Positions 28,566 to 37,839 of a DNA stretch of 64,000 nucleotides are shown piece after piece. Under the pieces are notes generated by a model. That model saw nothing but the letters and a program-made list of their open reading frames with translations, was not told the origin of the DNA and ran no database searches. The position numbers and the translations under genes are program-made. The DNA comes from Paraniabella ginsengisoli (GTDB lineage Bacteria; Bacteroidota; Bacteroidia; Chitinophagales; Chitinophagaceae), in assembly GCF_022513635.1 (NCBI RefSeq), contig NZ_JAKWBL010000004.1:496001-560000 (forward strand), given 5' to 3'. Positions within the stretch are counted from its first letter, which is position 1; each line of letters opens with the position of its first letter.

Positions 28566-29190
28566 TTAGAAATTGTTCTGTAGCAGCTATTGCCATTTGC
28601 AGCCTTTGCTCGTTATTACCTTTTATTTCTACCCAGGGGGTCGATTGATTTATTAAAAGATCTTTATACATTTTAAATAAAGTTTCCCTTGTCTCAAAGT
28701 CGGGATATTCGCGCAGTTCATCTTTCGTCCATGGAAGGTCGGTATTACAAAGCAAATACAGATCATATTTACGGGTTACTATTTCATCAAGTATAAATTG
28801 GTGGCATCGACCAAAAACAAATTCACACCATACTTTCATTACATACATGTCGGTGTCGAGGAAGACGGGAAGTTGGGAAGTTGGATAATCGGATAGTCCG
28901 GAAGTCTGGAAGTCTGGAAGTTTGGAGGAAGTATTCACACTACCTGAGTCTTTCTTTCCGTCTTTCCGTCTTCCGGTCTTCCTGACTCTTTCAATAAATG
29001 TCTCCTCCAAATTCAACTGCCCTTTTGCTATTTCGGCTAAATCTTCAAACGTATAGTTCGTTCCATTTTTTAACAGGTATTCCCGCGCATATTCGGGGCA
29101 CCAAACCGTACCGTAATGCTGCGCCAGTTGCTCGCAAAGCGTACTCTTTCCGGTACTTTCAGGCCCTATTATTACAATCTTCTTAATCAT
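28555..29190 (-). CDS. NadR-like ATP-binding protein / nicotinamide riboside kinase, with embedded repeat
   Basis: 211 residues. P-loop GPESTGKSTLCEQLAQHYG, then CPEYAREYL, FLDTDMYVMKVWCEFVFG and LYLLCNTDLPWTKDELREYP are the hallmarks of the NadR kinase domain that phosphorylates nicotinamide riboside. It starts 8 bases inside the end of pnuC, the nicotinamide riboside/NMN transporter, so the two form an NAD-salvage pair. Residues ~67-109 (RKTGRRKDGKKDSGS..., QTSGLSDYPTSQLP) are low-complexity and encoded by a dispersed repeat. Relatives go straight from the GQLNLEE helix to the DTDMYV strand. Confidence 0.88.
   Translation of the reverse strand: MIKKIVIIGPESTGKSTLCEQLAQHYGTVWCPEYAREYLLKNGTNYTFEDLAEIAKGQLNLEETFIERVRKTGRRKDGKKDSGSVNTSSKLPDFQTSGLSDYPTSQLPVFLDTDMYVMKVWCEFVFGRCHQFILDEIVTRKYDLYLLCNTDLPWTKDELREYPDFETRETLFKMYKDLLINQSTPWVEIKGNNEQRLQMAIAATEQFLNEH
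28862..28990 (-). repeat. Family G repeat embedded in NadR-like coding sequence
   Basis: Direct-repeat-rich DNA: ggaagtctggaagtctggaa and gggaagttgggaagttgg on one side, tttccgtctttccgtcttcc on the other, able to pair with each other. A shorter related piece is intergenic at 26685-26706. It stays in frame through about 43 codons. Confidence 0.7.
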
Positions 29191-29852
29191 TCTTCAAAAG
29201 TTCTTGTTGTTTCCTGGCTCTTTGTTGCCATTCAATTAAGCCACCAACGGCCAGGATGAGCAAGATAAAATAATAAACACTTGTAAACACCAGTCCTTTT
29301 ACAAAATACAATGGCATACCGCATATATTGGTAATGATCCACCAGTACCAGCTTTCTACTTTCTTTTTGGCCATAAGCCACATGCCCGTGAATGCACTTG
29401 CAGAAGCTAATGCATCAGCCCACGGAATGGCACCCGGCGCAAAAGCCTGTTTTAAATAGCTTAAAGCAAAAAAGATGCTGACATAAAAAAATCCGAAAAA
29501 GAGTAATTCCTGTATCCATTCACGGCGAGTAGAAAATTTTATACTTAGCAAAACCTGTTGTTGATTGTCTTTCCTCGTCCATAAATACCATCCATAAATA
29601 TTCATGATAGTATAATAGAAATTTACGGTTGCCTCGCCAAACAGATGATATTTAAAGCTAAGCCAAATGTAGATAGCGGTATTGATTAAACCTGTTGGAT
29701 ATACCCAGATATGCTCTTTTTGCTGTACCAAACACTGGCAATACCGGCCAATACCGCAATGTATTCGGGTAGCGTTGTGGCCTTAATACCATTAATAAAC
29801 TGATCAAAAATTTCTTGTAGAGGCAACAGGATGTTTTTCCAAAAATATACAT
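29183..29852 (-). CDS. pnuC: Nicotinamide riboside transporter PnuC (two frameshifts)
   Basis: Inner-membrane facilitator for nicotinamide riboside or mononucleotide. From the ATG at 29852, a T5 run near 29840 and an A5 run near 29722 each need one more base. The protein then reads IKATTLPEYIAVLAGIASVW, EHIWVYPTGLINTAIYIWL, NFYYTIMNIYGWYLW and WWIITNICGMPLYFVKGLVF, about 223 residues with seven or so spans. The WxxxxxxN/YPxGL patterns are typical of PnuC. Overlaps the downstream kinase gene. Confidence 0.9.
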
Positions 29853-29860
29853 TCAACCAA

Positions 29861-29889
29861 AAAGCCGTGCAATAATATTACACGGCTTT
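29861..29889 (-). terminator. Rho-independent terminator of the NifU-family gene
   Basis: AAAGCCGTG / CACGGCTTT stem with an 11-base AT loop. On the minus strand the stem is followed by TTTTT (of tttttggttg). It lies just upstream of pnuC and about 50 bases after the nifU-like stop. Confidence 0.75.
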
Positions 29890-29904
29890 ACAATTATTTT
29901 ATGC

Positions 29905-29939
29905 ACTCCTTCTCCTTTGGAGAGGGTTGGGGAGAGGCT
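29905..29939 (+). repeat. Dispersed repeat family A
   Basis: actccttctcctttggagag followed by ggttggggagagg, abutting the nifU-like stop codon. Same family as 10509 and 14470. Confidence 0.65.
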
Positions 29940-30536
29940 TTATTCTGCTTCAGCAACTACTTCCTTCACTTCCGGAATCATACGTTTCATCATACCTTCA
30001 ATACCGGCTTTTAAAGTGATCATTGACGACGGGCATCCGCTACAACTTCCCTGCATCATCAGGTTTACAACACCATCGTTATAACTCTTGAACTGTATAG
30101 CCCCGCCATCCATTTCAACTGCAGGTTTTACATAGTTTTCTAATAGTTCTTTGATGCGTTTTACCACATCATCATCATCAGCCAACACTTCATTAGAACT
30201 TTCTTTCTTTACCTCAACAATCTCGTCTTCGTTAATTACGGATTTTCCTTCTTCCAAGTAATCTTTCAAAAACTGGCGAATAGAAGGTGTTACATCCATC
30301 CATTCTGCATCTGGGGTTTTTGTAAGTGTCACAAAGTTACTTGCAATGAAGACCGCCTTAATAAACGGAAAACCAAATAGTTCTGTTGCCAGCGGCGAGG
30401 GTTTTGCGCTTTGCGCATCGGGAAAATCAACACTTTTTCCCGGGTATAAAAGCTTGTTAGCCACAAACTTCATCGTTTCCGGGTTGGGTGTCATTTCGGT
30501 ATATATGCTAATAACGGGACTTCCTGTTTTGATCAT
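29940..30536 (-). CDS. NifU-family iron-sulfur cluster scaffold/carrier (NfuA/Nfu1-like)
   Basis: 198 residues. The N-terminal Nfu domain begins ISIYTEMTPNPETMKFVANK, with LFGFPFIKAVFIASNFVTLT. The C-terminal NifU domain has the cluster-binding CSGCPSS in LMMQGSCSGCPSSMITLK. An acidic linker (VKKESSNEVLADDDDV) joins them. It delivers Fe-S clusters to target proteins. Confidence 0.93.
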   Translation of the reverse strand: MIKTGSPVISIYTEMTPNPETMKFVANKLLYPGKSVDFPDAQSAKPSPLATELFGFPFIKAVFIASNFVTLTKTPDAEWMDVTPSIRQFLKDYLEEGKSVINEDEIVEVKKESSNEVLADDDDVVKRIKELLENYVKPAVEMDGGAIQFKSYNDGVVNLMMQGSCSGCPSSMITLKAGIEGMMKRMIPEVKEVVAEAE

Positions 30537-30646
30537 AATTGTGAAAATTAGTACGCAAAGATAACAAATCTTTTGAGTAAAGGTTGGGCAGATTTAAAAG
30601 GCTTTATGGAAGATTCGTTTGTCATGTCCGCATTATCTTTGACAGC

Positions 30647-31006
30647 ATGAAGAAAATTTATTACCTCAGCACTTGCAGCACATGTGCCGACATTATGAAG
30701 GATGCCGGTATAAGCGAATCCACGGGCTTTGAATTGCAGGATATAAGAACACAAAAAATAACTTCCGCGCAAATTGATGAGATGAAGAAAATGGCGGGGA
30801 GCTACGAAGTTTTGTTCAGCCGCCGCGCTTTAAAATATAAAGAACTGGGCCTGAAAGACAAAAAACTCACAGAAAAAGACTACAAAAATTATATTCTCGA
30901 ACATGACACTTTTTTAAAAAGGCCTGTGGTACTTATTGGCGATAAGATATTTATAGGCAGTGAAAAGAAAAACGTAGCAGCCTTGAAAGCTGCTGCAACA
31001 GAATAA
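30647..31006 (+). CDS. ArsC/Spx family protein
   Basis: 119 residues from the ATG at 30647. YYLSTCSTCADIMKDAG carries the CxxC of the ArsC/YffB/Spx thioredoxin-like fold, and RPVVLIGDKIFIGSEKK holds the cis-proline loop. Substrate use as arsenate reductase is not established; many such proteins are of the YffB type. Confidence 0.85.
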   Translation: MKKIYYLSTCSTCADIMKDAGISESTGFELQDIRTQKITSAQIDEMKKMAGSYEVLFSRRALKYKELGLKDKKLTEKDYKNYILEHDTFLKRPVVLIGDKIFIGSEKKNVAALKAAATE

Positions 31007-31068
31007 GGATCGTTAAGCTTAATGCACCTGTACCGACTCTTCTGTTGCCTTGCCCTCGATGATTGCGG

Positions 31069-32294
31069 CTAACGCCGGATCCGTTTTTTCTCTTTCTGTA
31101 AAACTTTCCATGCAATTAAAATGCTGACCAGCATAAACGCCGCCGCTACTAAAAACGCAACGCCCGGAAAATGTACCGGCGCCTGTGGCGAAGTGAAGTA
31201 ATAAAAAAGATAATTCATTATCAGCGGGCCAATAATTGTTGTAATACTCATCAGGCTGGTAAGTGCGCCTTGCAACTCGCCCTGTTCATTAGAAGGAACA
31301 TGGCCTGCGAGAATCGCTTGCAGGGATGGGCTACAGATACCGCCGAGACAATAGGGAATGAGGAAAGCAAACATCATCCATGTTTCAGTAGCAAAAGCAA
31401 ATAACACAAGGCCTAAAGTGTATAATGCCAAACCTATGTAAATACTTTTTTCGTTTCCCAGTTTGGGATTTACAACTCTTGTTAATCCTGCTTGTACCGA
31501 ACCAACAAGTAAACCCACAACTGCTAAAGAAATACCTACCATTTTTTCGTCCCAATTAAAACGATACATGGTAAAATAGTTCCAGTTGCTTTGTACCGCC
31601 TGCGCTGCCATATAAATAAGAAAAAGCAAAAAGCTAAACCAGAAATAGCCGGATATTTTTTCAGAAACATCAAGGCTCCAAAAGGATTGGCTCTGGCCCA
31701 GCTAAAGGGCCTGCGATTTTCTTTGCTTAAAGATTCAGGCAATATAAAGTATCCGTAAAGACAGTTGACTAAACACAACACTGCTGCTGCATAAAACGGT
31801 GCGCGAATGCCCCACCCGGCCAGAAGCCCACCCAGAGCTGGACCGATGACAAACCCTAATCCAAAAGCAGCGCCAATTAACCCAAAGTTTTTGGCTCGGG
31901 TTTCGGGGGTACTCACATCTGCAATATAAGCCGAGGCGGTTGTGAAGCTTGCGCCAGTTATGCCGGCAATGATACGACCGGCAAAAAGCCATGCATATGT
32001 AGGTGCTAATGCAAGAACAATATAATCAATACCAAAGCCCAGTAAAGAAAATAAAAGTATCGGCCTTCTTCCAAAACGGTCGCTTAAGTTGCCGACCATC
32101 GGCGCAAATACAAATTGGGTAATGGCAAATGCAGATAATAACCAGGAGCCATAAGCGCTGGCTTCATTTATTGGAATGCCTTTAAGCTGCGAAATCAAAT
32201 CGGGCATTACGGGAATGATAAGTCCCCAGCCCATAACATCGATTAAAAGTGTTACAAAGATGAACCCGATGGCAGCGCTTTTAGAAGTTTTCAT
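31069..32294 (-). CDS. TCR/Tet-type MFS transporter (one frameshift)
   Basis: About 408 residues and 12 membrane helices when a T5 run near 31635 gains one T. MFS motif A is [14 protein letters not shown]; motif C is [19 protein letters not shown], with [20 protein letters not shown] between. This matches the tetracycline-exporter-like group widespread in Bacteroidota, most of which are uncharacterised. No TetR-type regulator is adjacent, so an antibiotic role is only possible, not shown. Confidence 0.85.
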
Positions 32295-32454
32295 TCGTAA
32301 ATGATTATTGATTTTAGCCGAATGGAACTTATCGGTATAAAATTTTCATTATATGTTTAAAAGAAAATCTTATAATGAAGGTTTCATTAGAACGGTTTAT
32401 TGGGCTGCAAAGATGCAAAAAAGTGCAGACAGTGTAGAGCTGGTTGGATTGCTT

Positions 32455-32943
32455 TTATTTTAATTCTTCAAAAACACCGGTTTGTTTGTTTTTGCGAACA
32501 TTGTCCCAATTGAAATAACGCCCATTCATGGCAACATACACACCATGCGGAAGTGTTTGTGCAAAAGCAAGTGCGCTGCCTAAATTAAATAAACCATCTG
32601 AGCTGCCAAATTTGATTGGGATCATTGCTCCTGTAATAACCACTGTTTTGTTCTTCACAGTTTGGGCAAGTACTTTGGCTGTTTGATCCATTGTATCAGT
32701 GCCATGTGTTATAACGATTCGTTCTTCTTCACACTGCTCGCATTGATAAGCGATCAATTCCCTGTCTTCATCTGTCATTTCCAGGCTGTCGATCATCATT
32801 AAAGTGCGAATTTCAACAGGTGTAAGGTTGCGGCCTTTTTCCAAAAGTTCGTGCAAGTGTGTATCCTTAAAATATAACTTACCATTGAGCATGTTATATT
32901 CTTTGTCGAAAGTGCCTCCTGTAATAAAAATCCTGATAGTCAT
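32455..32943 (-). CDS. Asparaginase-domain protein
   Basis: 162 residues, only the N-terminal asparaginase domain. Both threonine motifs are present: FITGGTFDKEYN and ERIVITHGTDTMDQTAKVL, plus VVITGAMIPIKFGSSDG. About half the length of canonical asparaginase I. Such short forms are common in Bacteroidota and of uncertain activity. Confidence 0.82.
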   Translation of the reverse strand: MTIRIFITGGTFDKEYNMLNGKLYFKDTHLHELLEKGRNLTPVEIRTLMMIDSLEMTDEDRELIAYQCEQCEEERIVITHGTDTMDQTAKVLAQTVKNKTVVITGAMIPIKFGSSDGLFNLGSALAFAQTLPHGVYVAMNGRYFNWDNVRKNKQTGVFEELK

Positions 32944-32944
32944 T

Positions 32945-33211
32945 TGATAGGGTTTGATGCGGCAAAAGTAGGCAATTAGCGAATGTGTAGAAAAGTTGAT
33001 AAGTTGACAAGGGGAAGCAAATAGAGAAGTAGCAAGTAGCCAGTAGGCAGATGACAGGTCTTCAAACTTTACAATGAAGATGGATTATTGAATATTTCCA
33101 TTCTTGTTAATCCGAATAATTAGACATTGGCGAAGAATATGCTGGCTGATATGTATTCTGCTGTTGAAGTGAGTGACACAATACCGATGCCATATATTAT
33201 GCTGCCGGGTA
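32945..33211. other. Non-coding gap before DoxX gene
   Basis: No gene seen. Contains tgttgaagtgagtgacac (near 33162), resembling tgttgaagggagtgacaccc at 37753, so another dispersed repeat. Confidence 0.5.
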
Positions 33212-33244
33212 AATAAAAAAACTGCCGAAAGGATCCGGCAGTTT
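33212..33244 (-). terminator. Rho-independent terminator of the doxX-like gene
   Basis: ACTGCCG...CGGCAGT stem (33221-33242). On the minus strand it is followed by a run of seven T. Sits 22 bases after the stop at 33266. Confidence 0.75.
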
Positions 33245-33265
33245 ACAATTACAGATTGAGTTTAT

Positions 33266-33637
33266 TTAGGAAACCATTGGTTTGTATTTTTCTTTGCTAT
33301 CAATGATGATCCAAATGTTGATCAATAGCATAACACCAGCAATTGCAAGCCCCGATGGCATATAAATAGCGTTGTGAATTATGATTCCCACCATTACGGG
33401 CAATATAACAATAGCGCCTAACGCTCTGGTTTTAGGAAACAGGAACAACAGGCCTCCGAGAATTTCAATAAAGCCTACCAAAGGCATTAGCCATTTGATT
33501 AACATCATGGCTTCAGCAAGTTTAAGCTGATCTCCTTCCAATGGTGGCTTAGGCATATAGTTTAAAAATTTGTCGAGGCCGGCATTGATAAACATGAGGC
33601 CAAACACAACGCAAAGAATGGTTTTTACAATTTTCAT
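33266..33637 (-). CDS. DoxX family membrane protein
   Basis: 123 residues with four membrane helices. Opens MKIVKTILCVVFGLMFINAG, then LMPLVGFIEILGGLLFLFP (the DoxX G-x-x-E-x-x-G-G motif) and IIHNAIYMPSG. Function of these Bacteroidota DoxX proteins is unknown. Confidence 0.85.
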   Translation of the reverse strand: MKIVKTILCVVFGLMFINAGLDKFLNYMPKPPLEGDQLKLAEAMMLIKWLMPLVGFIEILGGLLFLFPKTRALGAIVILPVMVGIIIHNAIYMPSGLAIAGVMLLINIWIIIDSKEKYKPMVS

Positions 33638-33694
33638 TCGAGATGATTTTAGTAATAAAATGGGGTTTATAAAAAAGCCGATAAAGCAGAATCT

Positions 33695-34189
33695 TTACTT
33701 TAAAGTTAATAAGAACTTGTCTAATTTTTCCAAAGTTGATATTAGTCCTTCTTTCATACCCATTTGTACAACTACCTCCAGATCTTCCAGTGATTTGTAA
33801 GTAACAACAGTTTGCACAACTGCGTTATCTTCTTTATCAGTAAAAGTTACATCCCAGTCGGCGCTGGGTAATTCAGGATTTATATTACCTTCTGCATCAC
33901 AAAAAGCATCAACGGATGTGTAATGATCGATCGGATTAATGGTTTTATATGTTGTATAGCCCCAATATTCTGGTCCTTCAGGATCTATCATTGCATAATG
34001 CCAATGCCCGCCAGGCCTAAAGTCCATCGACTTTGTTTTGGTTGTAAAAGGGTCAGGCGCAAACCACTGATTCAATAGCTCGCTTTTAGTATAGCAATCC
34101 CAAACCAACTGCCGGCTGGCAGCAAATTCACGCTTAATGGTGATCGTATTTTTTGCCTTATCTACCAGGAAGTCAAATTGCAGGTTCAT
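33695..34189 (-). CDS. SRPBCC (AHSA1-like) protein, copy 2
   Basis: 164 residues with the Aha1-C pattern: ITIKREFAASRQLVWDCYT, LNQWFAPDPFTTKTKSMDFR, GGHWHYAMIDPEG, and a C-terminal helix (MGMKEGLISTLEKLDKFL). A paralogue of the gene just upstream at 34.2-34.7 kb, with about half the positions alike, so a local duplication. Part of the ArsR operon. Confidence 0.88.
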   Translation of the reverse strand: MNLQFDFLVDKAKNTITIKREFAASRQLVWDCYTKSELLNQWFAPDPFTTKTKSMDFRPGGHWHYAMIDPEGPEYWGYTTYKTINPIDHYTSVDAFCDAEGNINPELPSADWDVTFTDKEDNAVVQTVVTYKSLEDLEVVVQMGMKEGLISTLEKLDKFLLTLK

Positions 34190-34204
34190 TGTATTTGTTT
34201 TATT

Positions 34205-34704
34205 TTATTTTAATGTTGGTAAAAGCTCATCCAGGTTTTCCATGCCCATGGTAAACCCTTCTTTAAAGCCCATTTCTATCAGCTTTTCCAGGTCTTCCAA
34301 TTTCTCAAAAGAAATAGTAATATCAACTGTTGTGTTAGACCCGGTTTCATTAAAATTATTTTCCCATTCAGAACGTGGCATTTCAGAAGACACAACACCG
34401 TTTTCGTCGGAAAAACCATCTAATGCTGTGAAGCTTTTTGATGGATTTATTTTTTTATAATCGGCCACGCTCCAATGTTTTTCACCTTCGGGGCCTACCA
34501 TGGCATATAACCACCGGCCGCCTTCGGTAAAGTTCATCGATTTTGTTTCGGCTTTCCATGGTTTCGGAGCCCACCACTGATCTAATATTTCAGCATCGGT
34601 CCATGCTTTCCAAACTAAGTTTAAGTCGCCTGCAAATTCACGTTTAACATGAATGGTTTTGTTTTCTTTGTTTACAGAGAAATCAAATAAGAGGGTGTGT
34701 TCAT
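34205..34704 (-). CDS. SRPBCC (AHSA1-like) protein, copy 1 (one frameshift)
   Basis: The ATG at 34704 overlaps the ArsR stop (ATGA). A missing C near 34694 (CCC to CCCC) joins MNTP to [20 protein letters not shown], then [20 protein letters not shown] and [13 protein letters not shown]. 166 residues. Same family as the downstream copy. In such operons the SRPBCC protein likely binds a hydrophobic ligand; its identity is unknown. Confidence 0.82.
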
Positions 34705-35021
34705 GATTTTTTATTTTTAAGTTTAGATAATAAATTGTCTAGCTGATTGAACCGGCTTTCCCAGATTTTGCGAAACTGTTCCAGCCATTTGTCTATTTCT
34801 TTCATTTTTTCAATTTCGAGTGTATAATAAATTTCTCGTCCTTGTTGCTCAGGCTTAATTAATTCGCATTCTGTTAATATGCGAAGATGTTTTGATACGG
34901 CTTGCCTGGTGGTGTCAAAATGTTCTGCCAAGGCATTTGGGGTCATTGCTTGTAAAGCGATCAATGCAATAATGGCTCTTCTTGTTGGGTCGGCTATTGC
35001 CTGAAAAACATCTCTTCTCAT
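34701..35021 (-). CDS. ArsR-type winged-helix transcriptional regulator
   Basis: 106 residues. The HTH core is [20 protein letters not shown], then [20 protein letters not shown] and [20 protein letters not shown]. It lacks the metal-binding Cys of ArsR/SmtB sensors and belongs to the group typically encoded before SRPBCC genes, which it probably represses. Confidence 0.9.
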   Translation of the reverse strand: MRRDVFQAIADPTRRAIIALIALQAMTPNALAEHFDTTRQAVSKHLRILTECELIKPEQQGREIYYTLEIEKMKEIDKWLEQFRKIWESRFNQLDNLLSKLKNKKS

Positions 35022-35117
35022 CTTTTAAAAATTCAATTAAGAAACCGTTCAGTTGCAAATATATGCGCAACTATTTGGTTTCTCAAAATTTTTCTGATAA
35101 ATTTTTATAAAAAAGAT

Positions 35118-35474
35118 TTAAGTGCTTGTTTCTCCGAAGGTTAAAAGGTTGCTATCCGGATCAAGTAAAGCAAACTCTTTTTGTCCCCACGGTTTTATTT
35201 GAAGAGGAGCATTAGGATGTATGGCAACTTTTTTATCTAAAAGCGATTGATAATAAGATTCAATTTGGGATGTACGTATATAAATCTGGCCATAATTTTC
35301 TTTTGGATCAAGATCTTCAAATTTGAAAAAATGAATTTCAATATCGTCCTTTTTTAGCATTAGATAATCTTCATAATCGCCTCCGCATTGAGTGAAGCTT
35401 AATTGACCGATGTAATAATCCAACGTAACAGATTTGTTGCGCATGGGTAGTTTAGGGTGAACAGAATTGAGCAT
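35118..35474 (-). CDS. VOC family (glyoxalase/bleomycin-resistance-like) protein
   Basis: 118 residues with the paired beta-alpha-beta-beta-beta pattern: VTLDYYIGQLSFTQCGGDY, IEIHFFKFEDLDPK, and GQKEFALLDPDSNLLTFGE. These small VOC proteins can bind bleomycin-like drugs, but most in Bacteroidota are uncharacterised. Confidence 0.8.
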   Translation of the reverse strand: MLNSVHPKLPMRNKSVTLDYYIGQLSFTQCGGDYEDYLMLKKDDIEIHFFKFEDLDPKENYGQIYIRTSQIESYYQSLLDKKVAIHPNAPLQIKPWGQKEFALLDPDSNLLTFGETST

Positions 35475-35494
35475 GTAATGATTTATTTATTTTT

Positions 35495-37711
35495 TTATAA
35501 ACCCAGCACCTTGTCTGGTGTTATAGGAAGATCTTTCAACCGCTTACCAGTTGCGTTATAAATGGCATTTGCTATAGCCGCTGCCGTACCTATAATGCCC
35601 ACTTCGCCTAACCCCTTTGCGCCAGTTGGGTTGATATGAGGATCTGGTTTATTAATAAAAGCAACATCAATGATCGGTGCATCTGCATTAACTGCAAAAT
35701 GATAGCCGGCTAGATCATTACCTACAAGGCTCCCAAGTTTTGCATCTGCCAATTGTTCTTCCATCAAGGCCATGCCTATACCGCCAACCGCTGCCCCTGA
35801 CATTTGATTGGCTGCGGCTTTTTCATTTACGATCTTTCCGCCATCTGCTACGCATACCAACTTTTCTATTTTCACTTTGCCTGTTTTGGAGTGCACCCGT
35901 ACCCTGCAAAAGTGCGCGGCGGAAGAACAAAATGCATACTGTTTTCTTTCTTCACCCGGGCCCGAACTGGCTTCTACAGCTATCGTTGTAAGTTGATGCT
36001 TATCCCAAAGTTGCGAATAAGAGATTGGTTGATTGCCAGGTGTTTTATAAGAAATTCCTTTGTCAGAAAACAATATATCGTTGGGTGTACTGTTTTTATA
36101 GACATTATTAATAGTAACGGCATATGCTGCCAGCTTCAATTTTAAAGCATTGCAGACAGCAACTACAGCACCACTAACGGAAGATAAGCCAGTACTACCG
36201 CCCTGACTGGGAGCTGGTGGCAGATTAGAGTTGCCCAACTCAATTTTAATTTTGCTTTTAGAAATGCCGGTTACTTCGTGAGCAATATTTTGCATGCCCG
36301 TTCCTGTTCCAGTTCCAATGTCAGTCATGGCGGTTTGTAAAGTAATGGTACCATCTTTTTGCATTTCAATGCCTGCGCTGGCATTGTTTCGCCCTGCGTT
36401 CCACATGCCAACGGCCATGCCGTAACCTTTATGCCAGTCGCCATCGGTAAGCTGAAGGGGTTTTGGCTTCCGGTCCTGCCAATTAATAATGGCCGCGCCC
36501 TTTTCAATACATTCATTAATAAAGTTAGTAGACCAGGGCAGGCCCGAATCGGGATGTTTATCCAATGCAAGATTTTTCAATCGCAACTGTACGGGGTCGA
36601 TGTTGAGTTGATAACTCAAATCGTCAATGGCGCTTTCAATGGCGAAATCGCCGGTACAGTCGCCGGGGCCGCGCATCCATGTTGGGGTGCTAAGATTAAG
36701 CGGAACAACCGCCGATTCAGTTTTAAGGTTTGGGAAATGATAGATTAACCGGGTAACGCGTGTTATGCCTTCACTAAAGCTTTCATATACTGAACTTCCA
36801 TTTTTTGCCTGATGTAAAATGCCGATGAATTTACCATCTTTATCGGCACCAAGTTTTATTTTTTGCCATGAAGCCGGCCTGTAGCCAACAGAATAAAACA
36901 TTTGCGGACGAGAAAGCATAAGCTTCACAGGACGTTTTACCTGCTTTGCCGCCATGATTGCTGCTAATACATGTGGCCAAACGCGAAGCCCTGAACCAAA
37001 TCCGCCACCCATAAACTCACTAATAACTTCTATATTTTTTTCGGGAATTTCGAAAAGTTTTGATACCGTGCGTTGCACATTATTAACGCCTTGGGTTTTA
37101 TCATAAAGTTTTAATTGATCAGTTGCTGTCCATTCTGCAATGGTGGCATGCATTTCCATTGGATTATGTATTTCCGCCGCAATAGTGTATTCTGATTCAA
37201 CTATATATGGTGCCTTGTTCAAGGCATTTATAGAACCCCTTTCCTTGCCGGCTTCAGCCAAAGATTGTTTAGTATGTGCTTCTTCAAAATCTACTACAAA
37301 GTTGTCTGGTGTATAGGTTGCCTCTATAAGTGAAGCCGCATATATAGCATCTTCCAATGTTTCGGCAACAACCGCTGCTATTGGCTGTCCTTTAAAATAG
37401 ATTTTATCTGTGTGAAAAAGTGGTAATCCAAAACGGGAATCTTTTATTTTACTTTCGTCTGAAAAGCCCGGCACCAACTGCTTTTGCTGATGGGTGATGA
37501 TTTGAATAACCCCCGCCACCTGGGCAGCTTTATTAATGTTGATGTTTTGGATGGCGCCTGCGGCCACCGCACTATCAACCAGTACTGCATAACACATATG
37601 CTCTGCAACATATTCTGCGGCATACTTTCCTTTGCCAGTTACTTTGGCCAGTGCTTCTACGCGACCTTCAGGCGGTGTGAGTAAAGAGAATGATTCATCA
37701 AAAAATGCCAT
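35495..37711 (-). CDS. Xanthine dehydrogenase/aldehyde oxidase family, molybdenum-cofactor subunit
   Basis: 738 residues. Motifs of the large subunit: RVEALAKVTGKGKYAAEY, FKGQPIAAVVAETLEDA, EFMGGGFGSGLRVWPHVLAA, TPTWMRGPGDCTGDFAIE, and the active-site Glu in TGAKGLGEVGIIGTAAAI. Oxidises aldehydes or N-heterocycles with water. Last gene of a three-subunit set transcribed from 39.4 kb. Substrate unknown. Confidence 0.93.
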   Translation of the reverse strand: MAFFDESFSLLTPPEGRVEALAKVTGKGKYAAEYVAEHMCYAVLVDSAVAAGAIQNININKAAQVAGVIQIITHQQKQLVPGFSDESKIKDSRFGLPLFHTDKIYFKGQPIAAVVAETLEDAIYAASLIEATYTPDNFVVDFEEAHTKQSLAEAGKERGSINALNKAPYIVESEYTIAAEIHNPMEMHATIAEWTATDQLKLYDKTQGVNNVQRTVSKLFEIPEKNIEVISEFMGGGFGSGLRVWPHVLAAIMAAKQVKRPVKLMLSRPQMFYSVGYRPASWQKIKLGADKDGKFIGILHQAKNGSSVYESFSEGITRVTRLIYHFPNLKTESAVVPLNLSTPTWMRGPGDCTGDFAIESAIDDLSYQLNIDPVQLRLKNLALDKHPDSGLPWSTNFINECIEKGAAIINWQDRKPKPLQLTDGDWHKGYGMAVGMWNAGRNNASAGIEMQKDGTITLQTAMTDIGTGTGTGMQNIAHEVTGISKSKIKIELGNSNLPPAPSQGGSTGLSSVSGAVVAVCNALKLKLAAYAVTINNVYKNSTPNDILFSDKGISYKTPGNQPISYSQLWDKHQLTTIAVEASSGPGEERKQYAFCSSAAHFCRVRVHSKTGKVKIEKLVCVADGGKIVNEKAAANQMSGAAVGGIGMALMEEQLADAKLGSLVGNDLAGYHFAVNADAPIIDVAFINKPDPHINPTGAKGLGEVGIIGTAAAIANAIYNATGKRLKDLPITPDKVLGL

Positions 37712-37749
37712 AGTACAATATTTAGGGATGATAGTTCAATAGTATTACC

Positions 37750-37830
37750 GAATGTTGAAGGGAGTGACACCCGTCCGAACGGAATTCATCCGGGCGGGCA
37801 ACGAAGCTGATAGTAGTACTGTTGCTCACA
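37750..37830. repeat. Dispersed repeats including a family B palindrome
   Basis: tgttgaagggagtgacaccc, then the family B unit ccgtccgaacggaattcatc...cgggcggg (37769-37800), between the FAD and Mo subunit genes. Confidence 0.65.
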
Positions 37831-37839
37831 AACTAAAAA

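Noticed and set aside
31069-32294. Acquired tetracycline-resistance gene
   Set aside because: Motifs fit the Tet-like group, but there is no TetR, no mobile element and no match I can place to a named tet gene.
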